DNA of 64,000 nt. It comes from Acidicapsa acidisoli (GTDB lineage Bacteria > Acidobacteriota > Terriglobia > Terriglobales > Acidobacteriaceae). Of this stretch, positions 25,008 to 34,064 are shown one piece after another. Each line of letters starts with the position of its first letter. Position 1 is the first letter of the stretch. The notes beneath the pieces are model-generated. The model saw only the letters and a program-made list of their open reading frames with translations. It searched no databases and had not been told where the DNA came from. Position numbers and translations under genes: made by a program. The stretch lies in the NCBI RefSeq assembly GCF_025685625.1, contig NZ_JAGSYI010000003.1, forward strand, positions 248,001 through 312,000. Reading direction: 5' to 3'.

Positions 25008-26090
25008 ATGGTGCCCGATTCGGGACTGGGATTGCAAGAACAAGGCGTATTCGCGAACGGGGCTCCTTCCCGTAGGACTCTTTCACACAGCTCGAAGCTG
25101 CACCGCCTCATTCTTCTGCTGGCCGTCGGCGTGCTCGCTGCGCTGCCTGCCTTCGCGGTCAATTGCACCACCCAGGCTTCGTTCAAGCCAGCCGACCGGG
25201 ATGCCTTGCTCGCGGCAGGAAACTCCATTGCCGACGCCGTAGCAGTTCAAAACTTCGACGCTCTGCAAGCCTCCCTGCTGCCGGCTGTGATCGGGGATTG
25301 GGACAGCATTCGCGGTGTCGCCCAGAGTGCGGCGCCGATTCTAAAGGGTGGCAAAGCCTACTGGAGCGATGGCTATCTGCTTGATGCAACAGATCTGAAA
25401 GCCCCCGAAGACACCCAGTTTTTCTGCACAAATGCAGACAGCTCCGTAACGATGACCGTCAGCCTGCGCAGCCTGCCGGCGGGACGCTACGCCTTGCTGA
25501 TCGCGGATTACGAAGGCGCACCGCTTGCTGGGCAACTGGCGCTGATTCTGGGAGCGGACTCGAACGCGGGCGGGAAATGGAAGCTGGGGGGAATGTTTGT
25601 TCGGGAGGGCGCGCTCGACGGGCATGACGGCATCTGGTACTGGCGCCATGCGCGGGAACTTGCCGCGAAAAAGGCCGTCTGGAGCGCCTGGTTCAGCTAC
25701 GACACGGCGCGCTGGCTTCTGTTGCCTGTGGATTTTCTTTCTTCGCCGCATCTCGACAAGCTCAACCGGGAACAGTCCCAGCTCGGAACGAACCCCTCCG
25801 ACACGCTGCCGTTGACGGTCAGCGGTGCCGGAGCCGATGCCGGAAAGATCTGGAGAATTACTGCGGTTCACCTCGACACGACTCTGCATAGCCCGGATCT
25901 CGCGGTCGTTTATGAAGGCACGGGTTTGACTGATCCCGCAGCCTCGCGGGCGGAAGCCACTGCGGTGATGAGCGCGTTCCTGAAGCTGCACCCGGAGCTG
26001 CGGGAGAATTTCCACGGTTTGTGGGCGTACGCCGAAAAAGATGGCCGTCGAAGCTTCGCCATCGAGCTGGCGATGCACGATATTCCCTGA
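25008..26090 (+). CDS. Exported protein of unknown function
   Basis: 360 residues. The ATG at 25008 has GGGAG about 9 bases upstream; the ATG at 24990 is an alternative. A signal peptide spans about 30-50 (LHRLILLLAVGVLAALPAFA). The mature part has no motif I recognise. It reads as a compact globular protein with ordered segments such as KWKLGGMFVREGALDGHDGIWYW and ARWLLLPVDFLSSPHLDKLN, and only two Cys. Codon use matches the neighbours. It begins divergently from the STN gene and precedes the Nudix gene by 47 bases. Confidence 0.75.
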   Translation: MVPDSGLGLQEQGVFANGAPSRRTLSHSSKLHRLILLLAVGVLAALPAFAVNCTTQASFKPADRDALLAAGNSIADAVAVQNFDALQASLLPAVIGDWDSIRGVAQSAAPILKGGKAYWSDGYLLDATDLKAPEDTQFFCTNADSSVTMTVSLRSLPAGRYALLIADYEGAPLAGQLALILGADSNAGGKWKLGGMFVREGALDGHDGIWYWRHARELAAKKAVWSAWFSYDTARWLLLPVDFLSSPHLDKLNREQSQLGTNPSDTLPLTVSGAGADAGKIWRITAVHLDTTLHSPDLAVVYEGTGLTDPAASRAEATAVMSAFLKLHPELRENFHGLWAYAEKDGRRSFAIELAMHDIP

Positions 26091-26137
26091 GAAGCGTCTA
26101 AGCTTTCAGATCACAGGCCGACATCAGGAGTTGCTGT

Positions 26138-26608
26138 TTGGCGCAACGGGAGTTTCCCTCGAACCCGCTGGTCGGCGTGGGCGCCGTCGTGGTCGATGAT
26201 CGCGGCCGGGTGCTGCTGATTAGACGCGGAACCGAGCCGATGAAGGGCCATTGGTCGCTTCCAGGAGGACTTCTGGAGCTGGGTGAGACCCTGATTGCCG
26301 GGGTTAAGCGCGAGGTTTTGGAGGAAACCGGGCTTATTGTGAGGCCTGAGGCTATCGTTGAGGTCATAGACCGCATCTATAGAAATAGCGATAGTAACGA
26401 ATCGCTGGTTCGCTATCACTATGTAGTTGTGGATTACTGGTGTCGAGTGATTAGCGGCGAGATCCAGCCGTCAAGCGACGCGTTAGAAGTTGCCTGGGTA
26501 AGTCGAGCTGAGTGGAAGGATACGAATTTCTACTCGCTGGAATCCATTACTGTGCAGGTCATCGAAAAAGGATGGCAAATGGCACAAGAGGCAGGCAATT
26601 ATGGCTAG
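26138..26608 (+). CDS. Nudix hydrolase
   Basis: Hydrolase of nucleoside diphosphates linked to another moiety. 156 residues from the TTG at 26138, with AGGAG 7 bases upstream. The Nudix box GX5EX7REUXEEXGU is complete (from GLLELGE to REVLEETGL), preceded by VGVGAVVVDDRGRVLLIRRG. The region resembles ADP-ribose pyrophosphatase-like members. It overlaps the hydrolase gene at 26601 by 8 bases, so the two are coupled. Confidence 0.92.
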   Translation: MAQREFPSNPLVGVGAVVVDDRGRVLLIRRGTEPMKGHWSLPGGLLELGETLIAGVKREVLEETGLIVRPEAIVEVIDRIYRNSDSNESLVRYHYVVVDYWCRVISGEIQPSSDALEVAWVSRAEWKDTNFYSLESITVQVIEKGWQMAQEAGNYG

Positions 26609-27560
26609 GAAAAAGCTTTTTTGGACACTTTCCGTCGCGTTCCTCGCCGGTTTGACATGCGCAGGATCGGCCTTTTATTCGTGCCCGACCTGGGTGTTCG
26701 GCCATATTCAGGAACTGCGGATGCGCGCCACCGGCGCCGAAAGCCGCGTTGTGATGATCGACGGCCACCGCATTCACTACTACGTGAGCGGCCCGGTTTC
26801 AGGCTCGCCCATCGTACTGATTCATGGACTGGGCGGCCGATCCGAGGATTTCGTCAGCCTGACGCCGTATCTCGAAAAAAGCGGATATCGCGTCTACGCC
26901 CCTGATTTGCTGGGCTTTGGACAATCCGAAGAGCCGATCAATGCCACCTACTCGATCAGCGATCAGGCTAGTCTGGTTGCGAACTTTTTCGACGCCATGG
27001 GCTTGAGGCGAACGGACCTGGCAGGCTGGTCCATGGGGGGATGGATCGCACAGAAGGTTGCGGTTGATCATCCCGAGCGCGTGAGCCGCTTGATTCTGAT
27101 GGATAGCGCCGGGCTGACGATGCCGCCCACGTGGGACACGCGGCTCTTCACCCCTACAACTCCTGCCGAGCTGGATCAGTTGGACGCTTTGCTGATGCCG
27201 CATCCCCCAGCAGTTCCCCGGTTTGTGGCGAAGGATATTCTGCGCATCTCGGCCAGCTATGCATGGGTGGTCAAGCGAGCCGTGGCATCGATGCTCACGG
27301 CGAAAGATGTGATGGATGAGGACCTGCCGTCGCTGAAGATGCCGGTACTGATTCTGTGGGGCCGATTGGACAGGATCACTCCGCTGAGCGAGGGCGAGGC
27401 AATTCACCTGTTGATTCCACAATCGCACATGGTGGTCGCCTCGGGCTGCGGGCATCTGGCTCCGCTAAGCTGCTCTAGTGTGTTTGGTCCGGCAATCACA
27501 CGGTTTCTGGAGACTTCGTATTCCCGGCCTGCGAGCCAGCCCATGATAGTTGGGGAATAG
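26601..27560 (+). CDS. Alpha/beta-fold hydrolase, membrane-anchored or exported
   Basis: 319 residues with an N-terminal hydrophobic segment (LFWTLSVAFLAGLTCAGSAF). The fold is marked by VLIHGLGGRSEDF (oxyanion loop), the nucleophile elbow GWSMGG, the acid WGRLDRITP and the catalytic His in GCGHLAPL. The overlap with the Nudix gene suggests joint expression. Resembles lipases and epoxide-hydrolase-like esterases; substrate unknown. Confidence 0.9.
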   Translation: MARKKLFWTLSVAFLAGLTCAGSAFYSCPTWVFGHIQELRMRATGAESRVVMIDGHRIHYYVSGPVSGSPIVLIHGLGGRSEDFVSLTPYLEKSGYRVYAPDLLGFGQSEEPINATYSISDQASLVANFFDAMGLRRTDLAGWSMGGWIAQKVAVDHPERVSRLILMDSAGLTMPPTWDTRLFTPTTPAELDQLDALLMPHPPAVPRFVAKDILRISASYAWVVKRAVASMLTAKDVMDEDLPSLKMPVLILWGRLDRITPLSEGEAIHLLIPQSHMVVASGCGHLAPLSCSSVFGPAITRFLETSYSRPASQPMIVGE

Positions 27561-27586
27561 TTATCGCGGAGACGAGTTGGATGCTA

Positions 27587-28186
27587 CTATTCGCCGGGCT
27601 TCCAGATATACGCGTCCTTCTGCGGCAAACCGATGTGGGCGAGGACGCGATAGACAAATTGCCGCGCCATCTCGGTCGAATCGATGGGCCGATTATAGAA
27701 AGCCGGAATAACCGGAAATATCACCGCGCCCGCATCCGAAGCTAACTGCATATTGCGCAGATGAATCCGGTTGAAGGGCGTTTCGCGCACGCAGAGAATC
27801 AGCGGACGGCGCTCTTTCAACGTAACGTCCGCAGCGCGGCTGATGAGTGTGTCGGCGAAACCGCTGGCGATCGAAGCGAGCGTACCCATGCTGCACGGCA
27901 GCACGATCATTCCACTCGATGGATAGCTGCCGCTGGCAATCGACGCGCCGATATCGTGATCGGAAAGCTGGATGGTCTTCGCCGGCGCGTGGCCCAGCAG
28001 CTTTTCGACTAAGTTGTTGCGCCCGCTGATCTGAAGCTCTTCAGCAAGCACACGAAGCGAGTTCTCCGAGGGCAGAAAATGGACCCGCGCTGCGCGCGCA
28101 TCTTTTTCTAAGACGCACAAAAGCTCGCGCGCAAAGACAGAACCGGACGCGCCCGTCATGGCGACTATGAGATTTGCGGCCTCCAC
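27587..28186 (-). CDS. ubiX: Flavin prenyltransferase UbiX
   Basis: Makes prenylated FMN, the cofactor of UbiD-type decarboxylases. 199 residues with MTGASGSVFARELL near the start, SYPSSGMIVLPCSMGTLASIASGFADTLI-type core motifs split around PCSM, LKERRPLILCVRETPFN and PAFYNRP. UbiD is not in the window. A gene of different base composition lies immediately upstream. Confidence 0.93.
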   Translation of the reverse strand: MEAANLIVAMTGASGSVFARELLCVLEKDARAARVHFLPSENSLRVLAEELQISGRNNLVEKLLGHAPAKTIQLSDHDIGASIASGSYPSSGMIVLPCSMGTLASIASGFADTLISRAADVTLKERRPLILCVRETPFNRIHLRNMQLASDAGAVIFPVIPAFYNRPIDSTEMARQFVYRVLAHIGLPQKDAYIWKPGE

Positions 28187-28214
28187 TTACGCAACCTCCG
28201 CGTCTTCGATAGGT

Positions 28215-28940
28215 CTATCCAATTCCGGCTCTGGCAGCGGCTTCTTTAAGGAGTCTGATTTCGCCCTCACGACCCTGATATGGAGCTTTTCTGAGGTTAG
28301 CATTCGGTGGCCATGAGGGATGAGTAATTGCAGTACAGACCGCGACTCTACAGTCTAAACTGACCTCTGCCATTGGTATTTCATCCATGGAAGTGGTCGA
28401 ATTACCTCCCCATGCCTCTAACTCTCTGGGCCATATTCGGCTCAGAAATATTGGCGCCCCAGTACCTAATGCCACTATGAGTCTAGGCTGAATCGTGGAA
28501 AGCGTCTCTTTGAAGAAACGGACACCTTCCTTCATAAGGGAATCATCTCGCAACCAAATAGAGATTAGCCCCTTCGTAAGATTGCTTTTACCCTCGTGCA
28601 AGTAGGGCCAAGCGTTCGTAAAGAAGCACTCGTCAAATTTGATCGGGGTTTTCGGAAGAATACTCCGTAACCCTTTCCATGTAGCACTGCTGAATGTCTC
28701 GTCAAGTCGCACTAGATTTCCAGCTTCATCGATGAAATCTGCAACGCAGCCAAAATTGGAACCGAGAACAAGAATCCCATCCCTAGGCAGAGTGCCTCCA
28801 CTCCCCTCAAACAATCCGTTGCCACCGGGAAAGAATGCTTTATCCATCACCGGAAGCCCCTTGAATGGACGTATTTTTGTCCCTTTCAAGTCCAGCTGAT
28901 CAAGTTTCTTTCGTAATGAATCAATTTCCTCTGGTGGCAT
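28215..28940 (-). CDS. Uracil-DNA-glycosylase-like protein (tentative)
   Basis: 241 residues. GILVLGSNFG, NAWPYLHEG, QPRLIVALGTGAPIF and THPSWPPNANLR are placed like the substrate-pocket motifs of the uracil-DNA glycosylase superfamily (motif A strand, FxTN-like turn, strand with VALG, and the HPS loop). No signal peptide or membrane part. GC is visibly lower than in ubiX and purB on either side, and both spacers are short (28 and 6 bases), which suggests insertion into an older gene pair. The family call is a guess from motif order. Confidence 0.5.
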   Translation of the reverse strand: MPPEEIDSLRKKLDQLDLKGTKIRPFKGLPVMDKAFFPGGNGLFEGSGGTLPRDGILVLGSNFGCVADFIDEAGNLVRLDETFSSATWKGLRSILPKTPIKFDECFFTNAWPYLHEGKSNLTKGLISIWLRDDSLMKEGVRFFKETLSTIQPRLIVALGTGAPIFLSRIWPRELEAWGGNSTTSMDEIPMAEVSLDCRVAVCTAITHPSWPPNANLRKAPYQGREGEIRLLKEAAARAGIG

Positions 28941-28946
28941 AATTCC

Positions 28947-30269
28947 TTACTTTTGCGATTCGCCTTTAAGTACACGAATAAAGATAGCGTCTACATTACC
29001 GAGTTGCCGCGTCATGTCAAAAGTCTTGGCGAGCTGGTCGGTCGAAAGCAGCGCGGTAATCTCCGCATTCCGCGCTACTTCGTCGCGAAAGACGAGATCC
29101 TCTTTCCACGCGCGCATGGCGTGGCCTTGCACAAGGCGATAGGCATCCTCGCGCATCATGCCAGCCTCGGCGAGATCGAGCAGTAGTTGGCCCGAAAAAA
29201 TGAGGCCGCCAGTGCTTTCCAGATTGCGCATCATGCGTGCCGGGTACACGAGCAGCCGGTCGATCAGCGATGAGGTCTTCGTCAGAAGATAGTGCGTGAG
29301 GATCGTCGAATCCGGGAAGATGACCCGCTCGACCGACGAATGCGAGATATCGCGTTCATGCCAGAGCGGAATGTTTTCAAACGCCGCCTGCGCATTGCTG
29401 CGCAGCACGCGCGCCAGGCCACTGATCTGCTCCGACGTGATGGGATTTTTCTTGTGCGGCATCGCCGAGGAGCCCTTTTGCTTTTCGCTGAAGTACTCCT
29501 GCGCCTCGCGAACCTCCGTGCGCTGCAAATGCCGCACCTCGACCGCAATTTTATCCAGTGTTGACCCGATCAGCGCCAGCACCGAAATAAATGCGGCATG
29601 ACGGTCGCGCTGGATCACCTGCGTCGCTACCGGAGCCGGTTTGAGACCAAGCCGCGCGCAGATGCGCTCCTCATGTTCCGGCTTCAGGTGACCAAATGTC
29701 CCGACCGCGCCCGAAAGCTTGCCCACACGCATATCTTCCGCCGCGGCGTCGAAGCGCACCAGATTGCGCTGCATCTCGGCGTACCAGTTGAGGATCTTGA
29801 GGCCAAACGTGGTCGGTTCCGCGTGGATTCCATGCGTGCGTCCAATCGTTGGCGTGTGCTTGAACTCGATAGCGCGGCGTTTGAGCACTTCCAGGAAAGC
29901 GACCAGAGCTTCCCGAATCAGAATCGCAGCTTCCTTCACCTGCAAAGCCTGCGCGGTATCGACGATGTCATTGGAAGTGAGGCCGTAATGCAGCCAGCGG
30001 GACTCGGCCTCTAGCCCTTGCACCTTGAGCGACTCAGCGACGGCCGTGGTGAAGGCGATCACGTCATGCTTCACTTCAGCTTCGATGGCCTGAATGCGGC
30101 CTACCTCAAAGCTGGCGCGGGTAGCGATGGCCTCCGCAGCGGCGGCTGGAATGACGCCGTCCTCGGCAAGAATGGTGCTCGCTGCAGACTCCACCTGAAG
30201 CCAGCAGCGGTACTTGTTTTCTTCGGTCCAGATGCGGCCCATCTCGGGCAGCGTATAACGATCGATCAA
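28947..30269 (-). CDS. purB: Adenylosuccinate lyase
   Basis: Purine synthesis enzyme that releases fumarate from SAICAR and adenylosuccinate. I chose the TTG at 30269, with GGAGAAG upstream, because the family start IDRYTLPEMGRIWTEENKYR follows directly; 440 residues. The ATG at 30302 adds 11 non-homologous residues. Signatures: RTHGIHAEPTTFG, catalytic-loop GSSAMPHKKNPITSEQ and RDISHSSVER. Confidence 0.95.
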   Translation of the reverse strand: MIDRYTLPEMGRIWTEENKYRCWLQVESAASTILAEDGVIPAAAAEAIATRASFEVGRIQAIEAEVKHDVIAFTTAVAESLKVQGLEAESRWLHYGLTSNDIVDTAQALQVKEAAILIREALVAFLEVLKRRAIEFKHTPTIGRTHGIHAEPTTFGLKILNWYAEMQRNLVRFDAAAEDMRVGKLSGAVGTFGHLKPEHEERICARLGLKPAPVATQVIQRDRHAAFISVLALIGSTLDKIAVEVRHLQRTEVREAQEYFSEKQKGSSAMPHKKNPITSEQISGLARVLRSNAQAAFENIPLWHERDISHSSVERVIFPDSTILTHYLLTKTSSLIDRLLVYPARMMRNLESTGGLIFSGQLLLDLAEAGMMREDAYRLVQGHAMRAWKEDLVFRDEVARNAEITALLSTDQLAKTFDMTRQLGNVDAIFIRVLKGESQK

Positions 30270-30632
30270 AAGAGGTCTTCTCCCCAGGCCGGACGCATCC
30301 AAAGGCGACGCGGCAACCCTTTATTGTAGCGGCTTTCCGGAACAGAGACCTTCGACGGCGCGGGCGGCTTCTGTATTTTCATTGACAAATCAGCCTGCGA
30401 TGGACCAGAGTACTGCCACACAATCCTCGGGCCTACCGCTGGTTTCAAGCTCGACCCCTGACTCAATCCAGGTCTTCGCGGCTTAAGCCGATTCGCTTCC
30501 GCCGCGCGCCGCGGAGACGCGCGCTCGTCCTCCCCCAATCGTTGCTTCCATCCTGCTTCCGTGAGTACATCCTCGGGTCGCGGACCTTGCTAACGAGTCC
30601 GGCATTTTAGGCAAACTGGGAGGTTTGCAAAC
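30270..30632. other. Divergent intergenic region between purB and the exported protein
   Basis: About 360 bases without a gene. ATTGACAAATCAGCC at 30381-30395 also occurs at 8402-8416; its TTGACA may be a -35 element, but I see no matching -10 at either place. Confidence 0.4.
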
Positions 30633-31502
30633 ATGAAGAAAGCAACATCCATTCTTTTGGGAATCTCGTTCGCGGCTGCCTGCGTTGGCATCGCTGCCGC
30701 ACAGGAAACTACTCCGTCAACCGCGTTCGTACCCAAGGTCTTGCAGATTACGCGGGAGTTCACCAAACCAGGCAAAAGCGGCGCGGCGCATGACACCACT
30801 GAAAGCGCCTTCGTCCGGGCCTCGGCCAACGGCAAGATACCCGCTCACTACATCGCCATGAACTCGCTGACCGGCAAGAGCCGCGCGCTCTACCTCACCT
30901 CGTACGACTCGTATGAGGCTTGGCAAAAGGTCAACGATTCCGTCAACAAAAATCAGGCGCTCTCCGCCGAGTTTGACCGCGCTGCAATGGCCGACGGGGA
31001 GTTACTCGATAGCATGGACTCGATGGTCCTGACCTACCAGGAAGAAATGAGCTTTCATCCCATGGCTGACCTATCGAAAATGCGCTACATGGAGGCATCC
31101 GTCTATCAGGTTCGCCCCGGCCACGGCCAGGAATGGCGAGAGTTGGTCAAGATGGTCAAAACCGGCTATGAAAAGGCTAACCTCGGCGCTCACTGGGCCA
31201 TGTTCGAGATGGAGTTCGGAGCCGACGCTGGCGAATATGTCGTGTTCACTTCAAGGAAGTCGCTCGACGAACTCGACAAAGGGCCGATGGAGGATAAGCA
31301 ATTCGTGGCGGCCATAGGCGAAGACGGCATGAAAAAACTGGATGAGCTGGTCGCGGCATCGGTCTCGTCATCGCGCCACGAACTGTTTTCGTTTAACCCA
31401 AAACAGAGCTACGTCCCCGACGAGTGGGTCAAGAACGACCCATTCTGGGAACAAAAATCAGCCCCTGTGCAGGCGGCTAAACTCACCACCGAGAATAAGT
31501 AG
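30633..31502 (+). CDS. Exported protein of unknown function
   Basis: 289 residues with a clear signal peptide ending CVGIAAAQE. The mature part looks like two repeated alpha/beta units (LQITREFTKPGKSGAAHD and MEASVYQVRPGHGQEWRELV), as in dimeric ferredoxin-like barrel proteins. GGGAGG precedes the ATG. It stands alone between purB and the glutaredoxin gene. No catalytic residues are recognised. Confidence 0.8.
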   Translation: MKKATSILLGISFAAACVGIAAAQETTPSTAFVPKVLQITREFTKPGKSGAAHDTTESAFVRASANGKIPAHYIAMNSLTGKSRALYLTSYDSYEAWQKVNDSVNKNQALSAEFDRAAMADGELLDSMDSMVLTYQEEMSFHPMADLSKMRYMEASVYQVRPGHGQEWRELVKMVKTGYEKANLGAHWAMFEMEFGADAGEYVVFTSRKSLDELDKGPMEDKQFVAAIGEDGMKKLDELVAASVSSSRHELFSFNPKQSYVPDEWVKNDPFWEQKSAPVQAAKLTTENK

Positions 31503-31626
31503 GCCACGGCCTAAGCAGTCAATTTCGCCAGACCAGGCGGAATACGGAGCGGCTGTGGCCCATCCCAGCCGCCTTCCATTCCTGCGTCTGGATTGCCACG
31601 TCTGGATCGCCGGATCTGGGCCCTGG

Positions 31627-31887
31627 CTACAGTCTCGTGTTGATTCCAAAGCGAGCGTCAAGCTCGTCGTAGAGGATTCCGCGCCCCGGCTTGTACGGCT
31701 GAAACCACTCGCCGTCCAGCACAAGCTGCGGAATGGCGCGTTTGCCGACATGGCGCAACACCTCGGCGGCAGCGGCAGGTTCAGCCTCGATGTCGATCTC
31801 GGTAAAGGCGATGCCGTGCGTGTCGAGATAGCGCTTCGTCTCGCGACAGTCGCGGCACCACGGCGCGGAATACATGAGAATTTGCAT
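31627..31887 (-). CDS. Glutaredoxin-family protein
   Basis: 86-residue thioredoxin-fold redox protein. The active site is WCRDC (Cys11, Cys14), followed by FTEIDIEAEP and the cis-Pro loop RAIPQLVLDG. Closest in look to NrdH/Grx-like bacterial proteins. No ribonucleotide reductase is adjacent, so the electron partner is unknown. Confidence 0.88.
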   Translation of the reverse strand: MQILMYSAPWCRDCRETKRYLDTHGIAFTEIDIEAEPAAAAEVLRHVGKRAIPQLVLDGEWFQPYKPGRGILYDELDARFGINTRL

Positions 31888-31964
31888 GCCAGCAATTCTA
31901 GCCTGAGCATCAAGATTTCGTAATGGCCATGCGCGTCAAAGCCATACAACAATAGGATCAGACC

Positions 31965-32468
31965 ATGACCACCCCACCCCATTTGACAGCCGCCCAGATC
32001 AAGGAGCTGCTACGGCTTAGTACCCACCCAATGGAAGGCGGCTTTTTCCGCCGGACCTACACCTCAGAGCTGACCGTCGAACTGGAACGAGGCCAACGAG
32101 CCGCAGGCACCGCGATCTACTACCTCCTCGAACCCGACACCTTCTCTGAAATGCACATGCTCGCATCGGACGAACTGTTCCATTTCTATCTCGGAGACCC
32201 GGTCGAGATGCTCCAGCTCTGGCCGGACGGGCGCTCCGAAATCGTGGCCCTGGGCCCCGACCTGGCCGCCGGTCAACATGTGCAATTGCTGGTTCCGGCG
32301 GGCGTCTGGCAAGGAACTCGCCTGATCGGAGACGGCAAAGTGGCGCTCCTGGGCTGCACCGTCGTTCCTGGCTTCGATTTTGCGGACTATACGCGCGGAA
32401 ATTTTGCGGAGTTGGCTGAGCAATGGCCGGACCAGGCTGAGCGAATCCGGTATCTGACGCGGAGATGA
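31965..32468 (+). CDS. DUF985 cupin-like protein
   Basis: 167 residues. Family motifs are HPMEGGFFRRTY, TAIYYLLEPDTFSEMHML, DELFHFYLGDPVEML and LLGCTVVPGFDFADY. It is a cytosolic cupin-fold protein of unsettled activity. It converges on tadA, ending 12 bases away. Confidence 0.9.
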   Translation: MTTPPHLTAAQIKELLRLSTHPMEGGFFRRTYTSELTVELERGQRAAGTAIYYLLEPDTFSEMHMLASDELFHFYLGDPVEMLQLWPDGRSEIVALGPDLAAGQHVQLLVPAGVWQGTRLIGDGKVALLGCTVVPGFDFADYTRGNFAELAEQWPDQAERIRYLTRR

Positions 32469-32479
32469 CTATCTACTGA

Positions 32480-32926
32480 CTACCGCCGCTCGCGAAAAAA
32501 CGCCCGCAGCAATTCACTCGACTCTGCCGCCAGCAGCCCCGAATCAAGCTGCATCTGGTGATTCAGCCGGGGGTGGTTGATCACCGAAAGCACCGAACCG
32601 GCAGCGCCAGCCTTCGGATCGGCGGTCGCATAGACCACGCGGTCCAGCCGCGCATGCACCAGCGCCCCGGCGCACATGGAGCAGGGCTCCAGCGTCACAA
32701 ACATGGTGCAGCCATTGAGCCGGTGATTGCCCAGCGCCTGCCCGGCAGCACGCAGCGCCACGACTTCAGCGTGGGCCGTCGGGTCATTGTCGCGCAGAAC
32801 GCGATTCTGTGCCCGCACCAGCACTTCGTCCTGATAGACAAGCACAGCACCCACCGGCACTTCGCCTGCCTGTCCGGCGGCAATAGCCTCATCGAGCGCA
32901 AATTGGAGATAGTCGAGATCGTTCAT
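32480..32926 (-). CDS. tadA: tRNA-specific adenosine deaminase
   Basis: Deaminates A34 to inosine in tRNA(Arg). 148 residues with the zinc site HAEVVAL and PCSMCAGALVHARL, and the catalytic Glu in HAE. It lies 44 bases downstream of aguA on the same strand and may share its transcript. Confidence 0.95.
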   Translation of the reverse strand: MNDLDYLQFALDEAIAAGQAGEVPVGAVLVYQDEVLVRAQNRVLRDNDPTAHAEVVALRAAGQALGNHRLNGCTMFVTLEPCSMCAGALVHARLDRVVYATADPKAGAAGSVLSVINHPRLNHQMQLDSGLLAAESSELLRAFFRERR

Positions 32927-32970
32927 TCCGCTTCAATCATTCTTACATTTCGCCTGCGAAGCGAACGACG

Positions 32971-34062
32971 TCAGAACCCGGCGGGCTGCTGCTGAGTCAT
33001 GCAGTGCAGCGTTCCCAGACCCCAGACGAGATCCACCGAGTGGATTCCGATGACCTCCCGATCCGGGAAAAGCTCGGCCAGAATGCCCAGCGCAACGCGA
33101 TCATTTGGGTCATGGAAGGTCGGCACCAGCACCAGCCCATTGGCGATGTAGAAATTCGCGTAGCTGGCCGGCAATCGCTGTCCTCGAAAGACTACCGGGC
33201 GCGGCAGCGGCAGCTCGACAATCGTCCACTGCTTGCCGTCGGGAGTGCGTGAAGCCTTAAGCCGCGCCAGATTCTCAGCCAGCGGCGCGTGATTCTCGTC
33301 GGCCGTATTCGGTTCAACTGCGGTAACGATCGTCGAGGGACCGACAAATCGGGTAATGTCGTCGACGTGCCCGTGGGTGTCGTCGCCTGCAACGCCGCGA
33401 TCCATCCACAGGACCTGCTCAATGCCCAGGTAATCGCGAAATGCCGCCTCAAGCTGCTCGCGGCTGACGCCAGGGTTGCGCTGCTGAACCTCGCTCAGCA
33501 GGCACTCTTCCGTCGTAATCAGCGTTCCCGCGCCATTGACGTCGATGCTTCCACCCTCCAGAACAAGGCGGTGCTTTGTTCCATCAGCGAGCGTCACCTT
33601 TGGCTGCCATCGCTGCATATCGAGCAGCTCTGACACGTGCCCCGGAACCTGATCGTCGAGCCGCCAGTCGTCATACTTGGCCCAGGCGTTGAACTTCCAG
33701 TCCGTGATCGCCAACTCGCCAGACGGGTTTTTCACAAAAATCGGCCCAGAATCCCGCAGCCAGACGCGATCGGTCGGCCACCGGTGAAAGCTGACCTGAC
33801 CAAGATTAGCCCCGGCGCGCTTCAAAATCGAAGCCGCCCGCTGCTCCTGCGCCTCGCCATGCACCAGGATATGCACATTCTCCCGCTGCGAAAGCAGCCG
33901 AACGATCTCCGCATAGACCCACGGAATCGCCGCGAACTTTCCGGGCCAGTCCGACGCATTGTAAGGCCAGCCGATCCAGGTTCCCTCGTGCGATTCCCAC
34001 TCGGCGGGCATCTTGTACCCAAGTTCGCGCGGCAATGACGCTGGCGTATCTCCCATCCCCAT
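32971..34062 (-). CDS. aguA: Agmatine deiminase
   Basis: Converts agmatine to N-carbamoylputrescine. 363 residues of the peptidyl-arginine-deiminase fold: PAEWESHEGTWIGWPYN, DRVWLRDSGPIFV, LEGGSIDVNGAGTLITTEEC and HGHVDDITRF. The catalytic Cys is in GTLHCMTQQQP near the end. It starts 2 bases after aguB stops, so the two form an operon giving putrescine in two steps. Confidence 0.95.
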   Translation of the reverse strand: MGMGDTPASLPRELGYKMPAEWESHEGTWIGWPYNASDWPGKFAAIPWVYAEIVRLLSQRENVHILVHGEAQEQRAASILKRAGANLGQVSFHRWPTDRVWLRDSGPIFVKNPSGELAITDWKFNAWAKYDDWRLDDQVPGHVSELLDMQRWQPKVTLADGTKHRLVLEGGSIDVNGAGTLITTEECLLSEVQQRNPGVSREQLEAAFRDYLGIEQVLWMDRGVAGDDTHGHVDDITRFVGPSTIVTAVEPNTADENHAPLAENLARLKASRTPDGKQWTIVELPLPRPVVFRGQRLPASYANFYIANGLVLVPTFHDPNDRVALGILAELFPDREVIGIHSVDLVWGLGTLHCMTQQQPAGF

Positions 34063-34064
34063 GC

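Noticed and set aside
8402-30395. ATTGACAAATCAGCC occurring at 8402-8416 and 30381-30395
   Set aside because: A 15-base match in two intergenic regions; neither has a fitting -10 element and the flanks do not align, so chance is possible.
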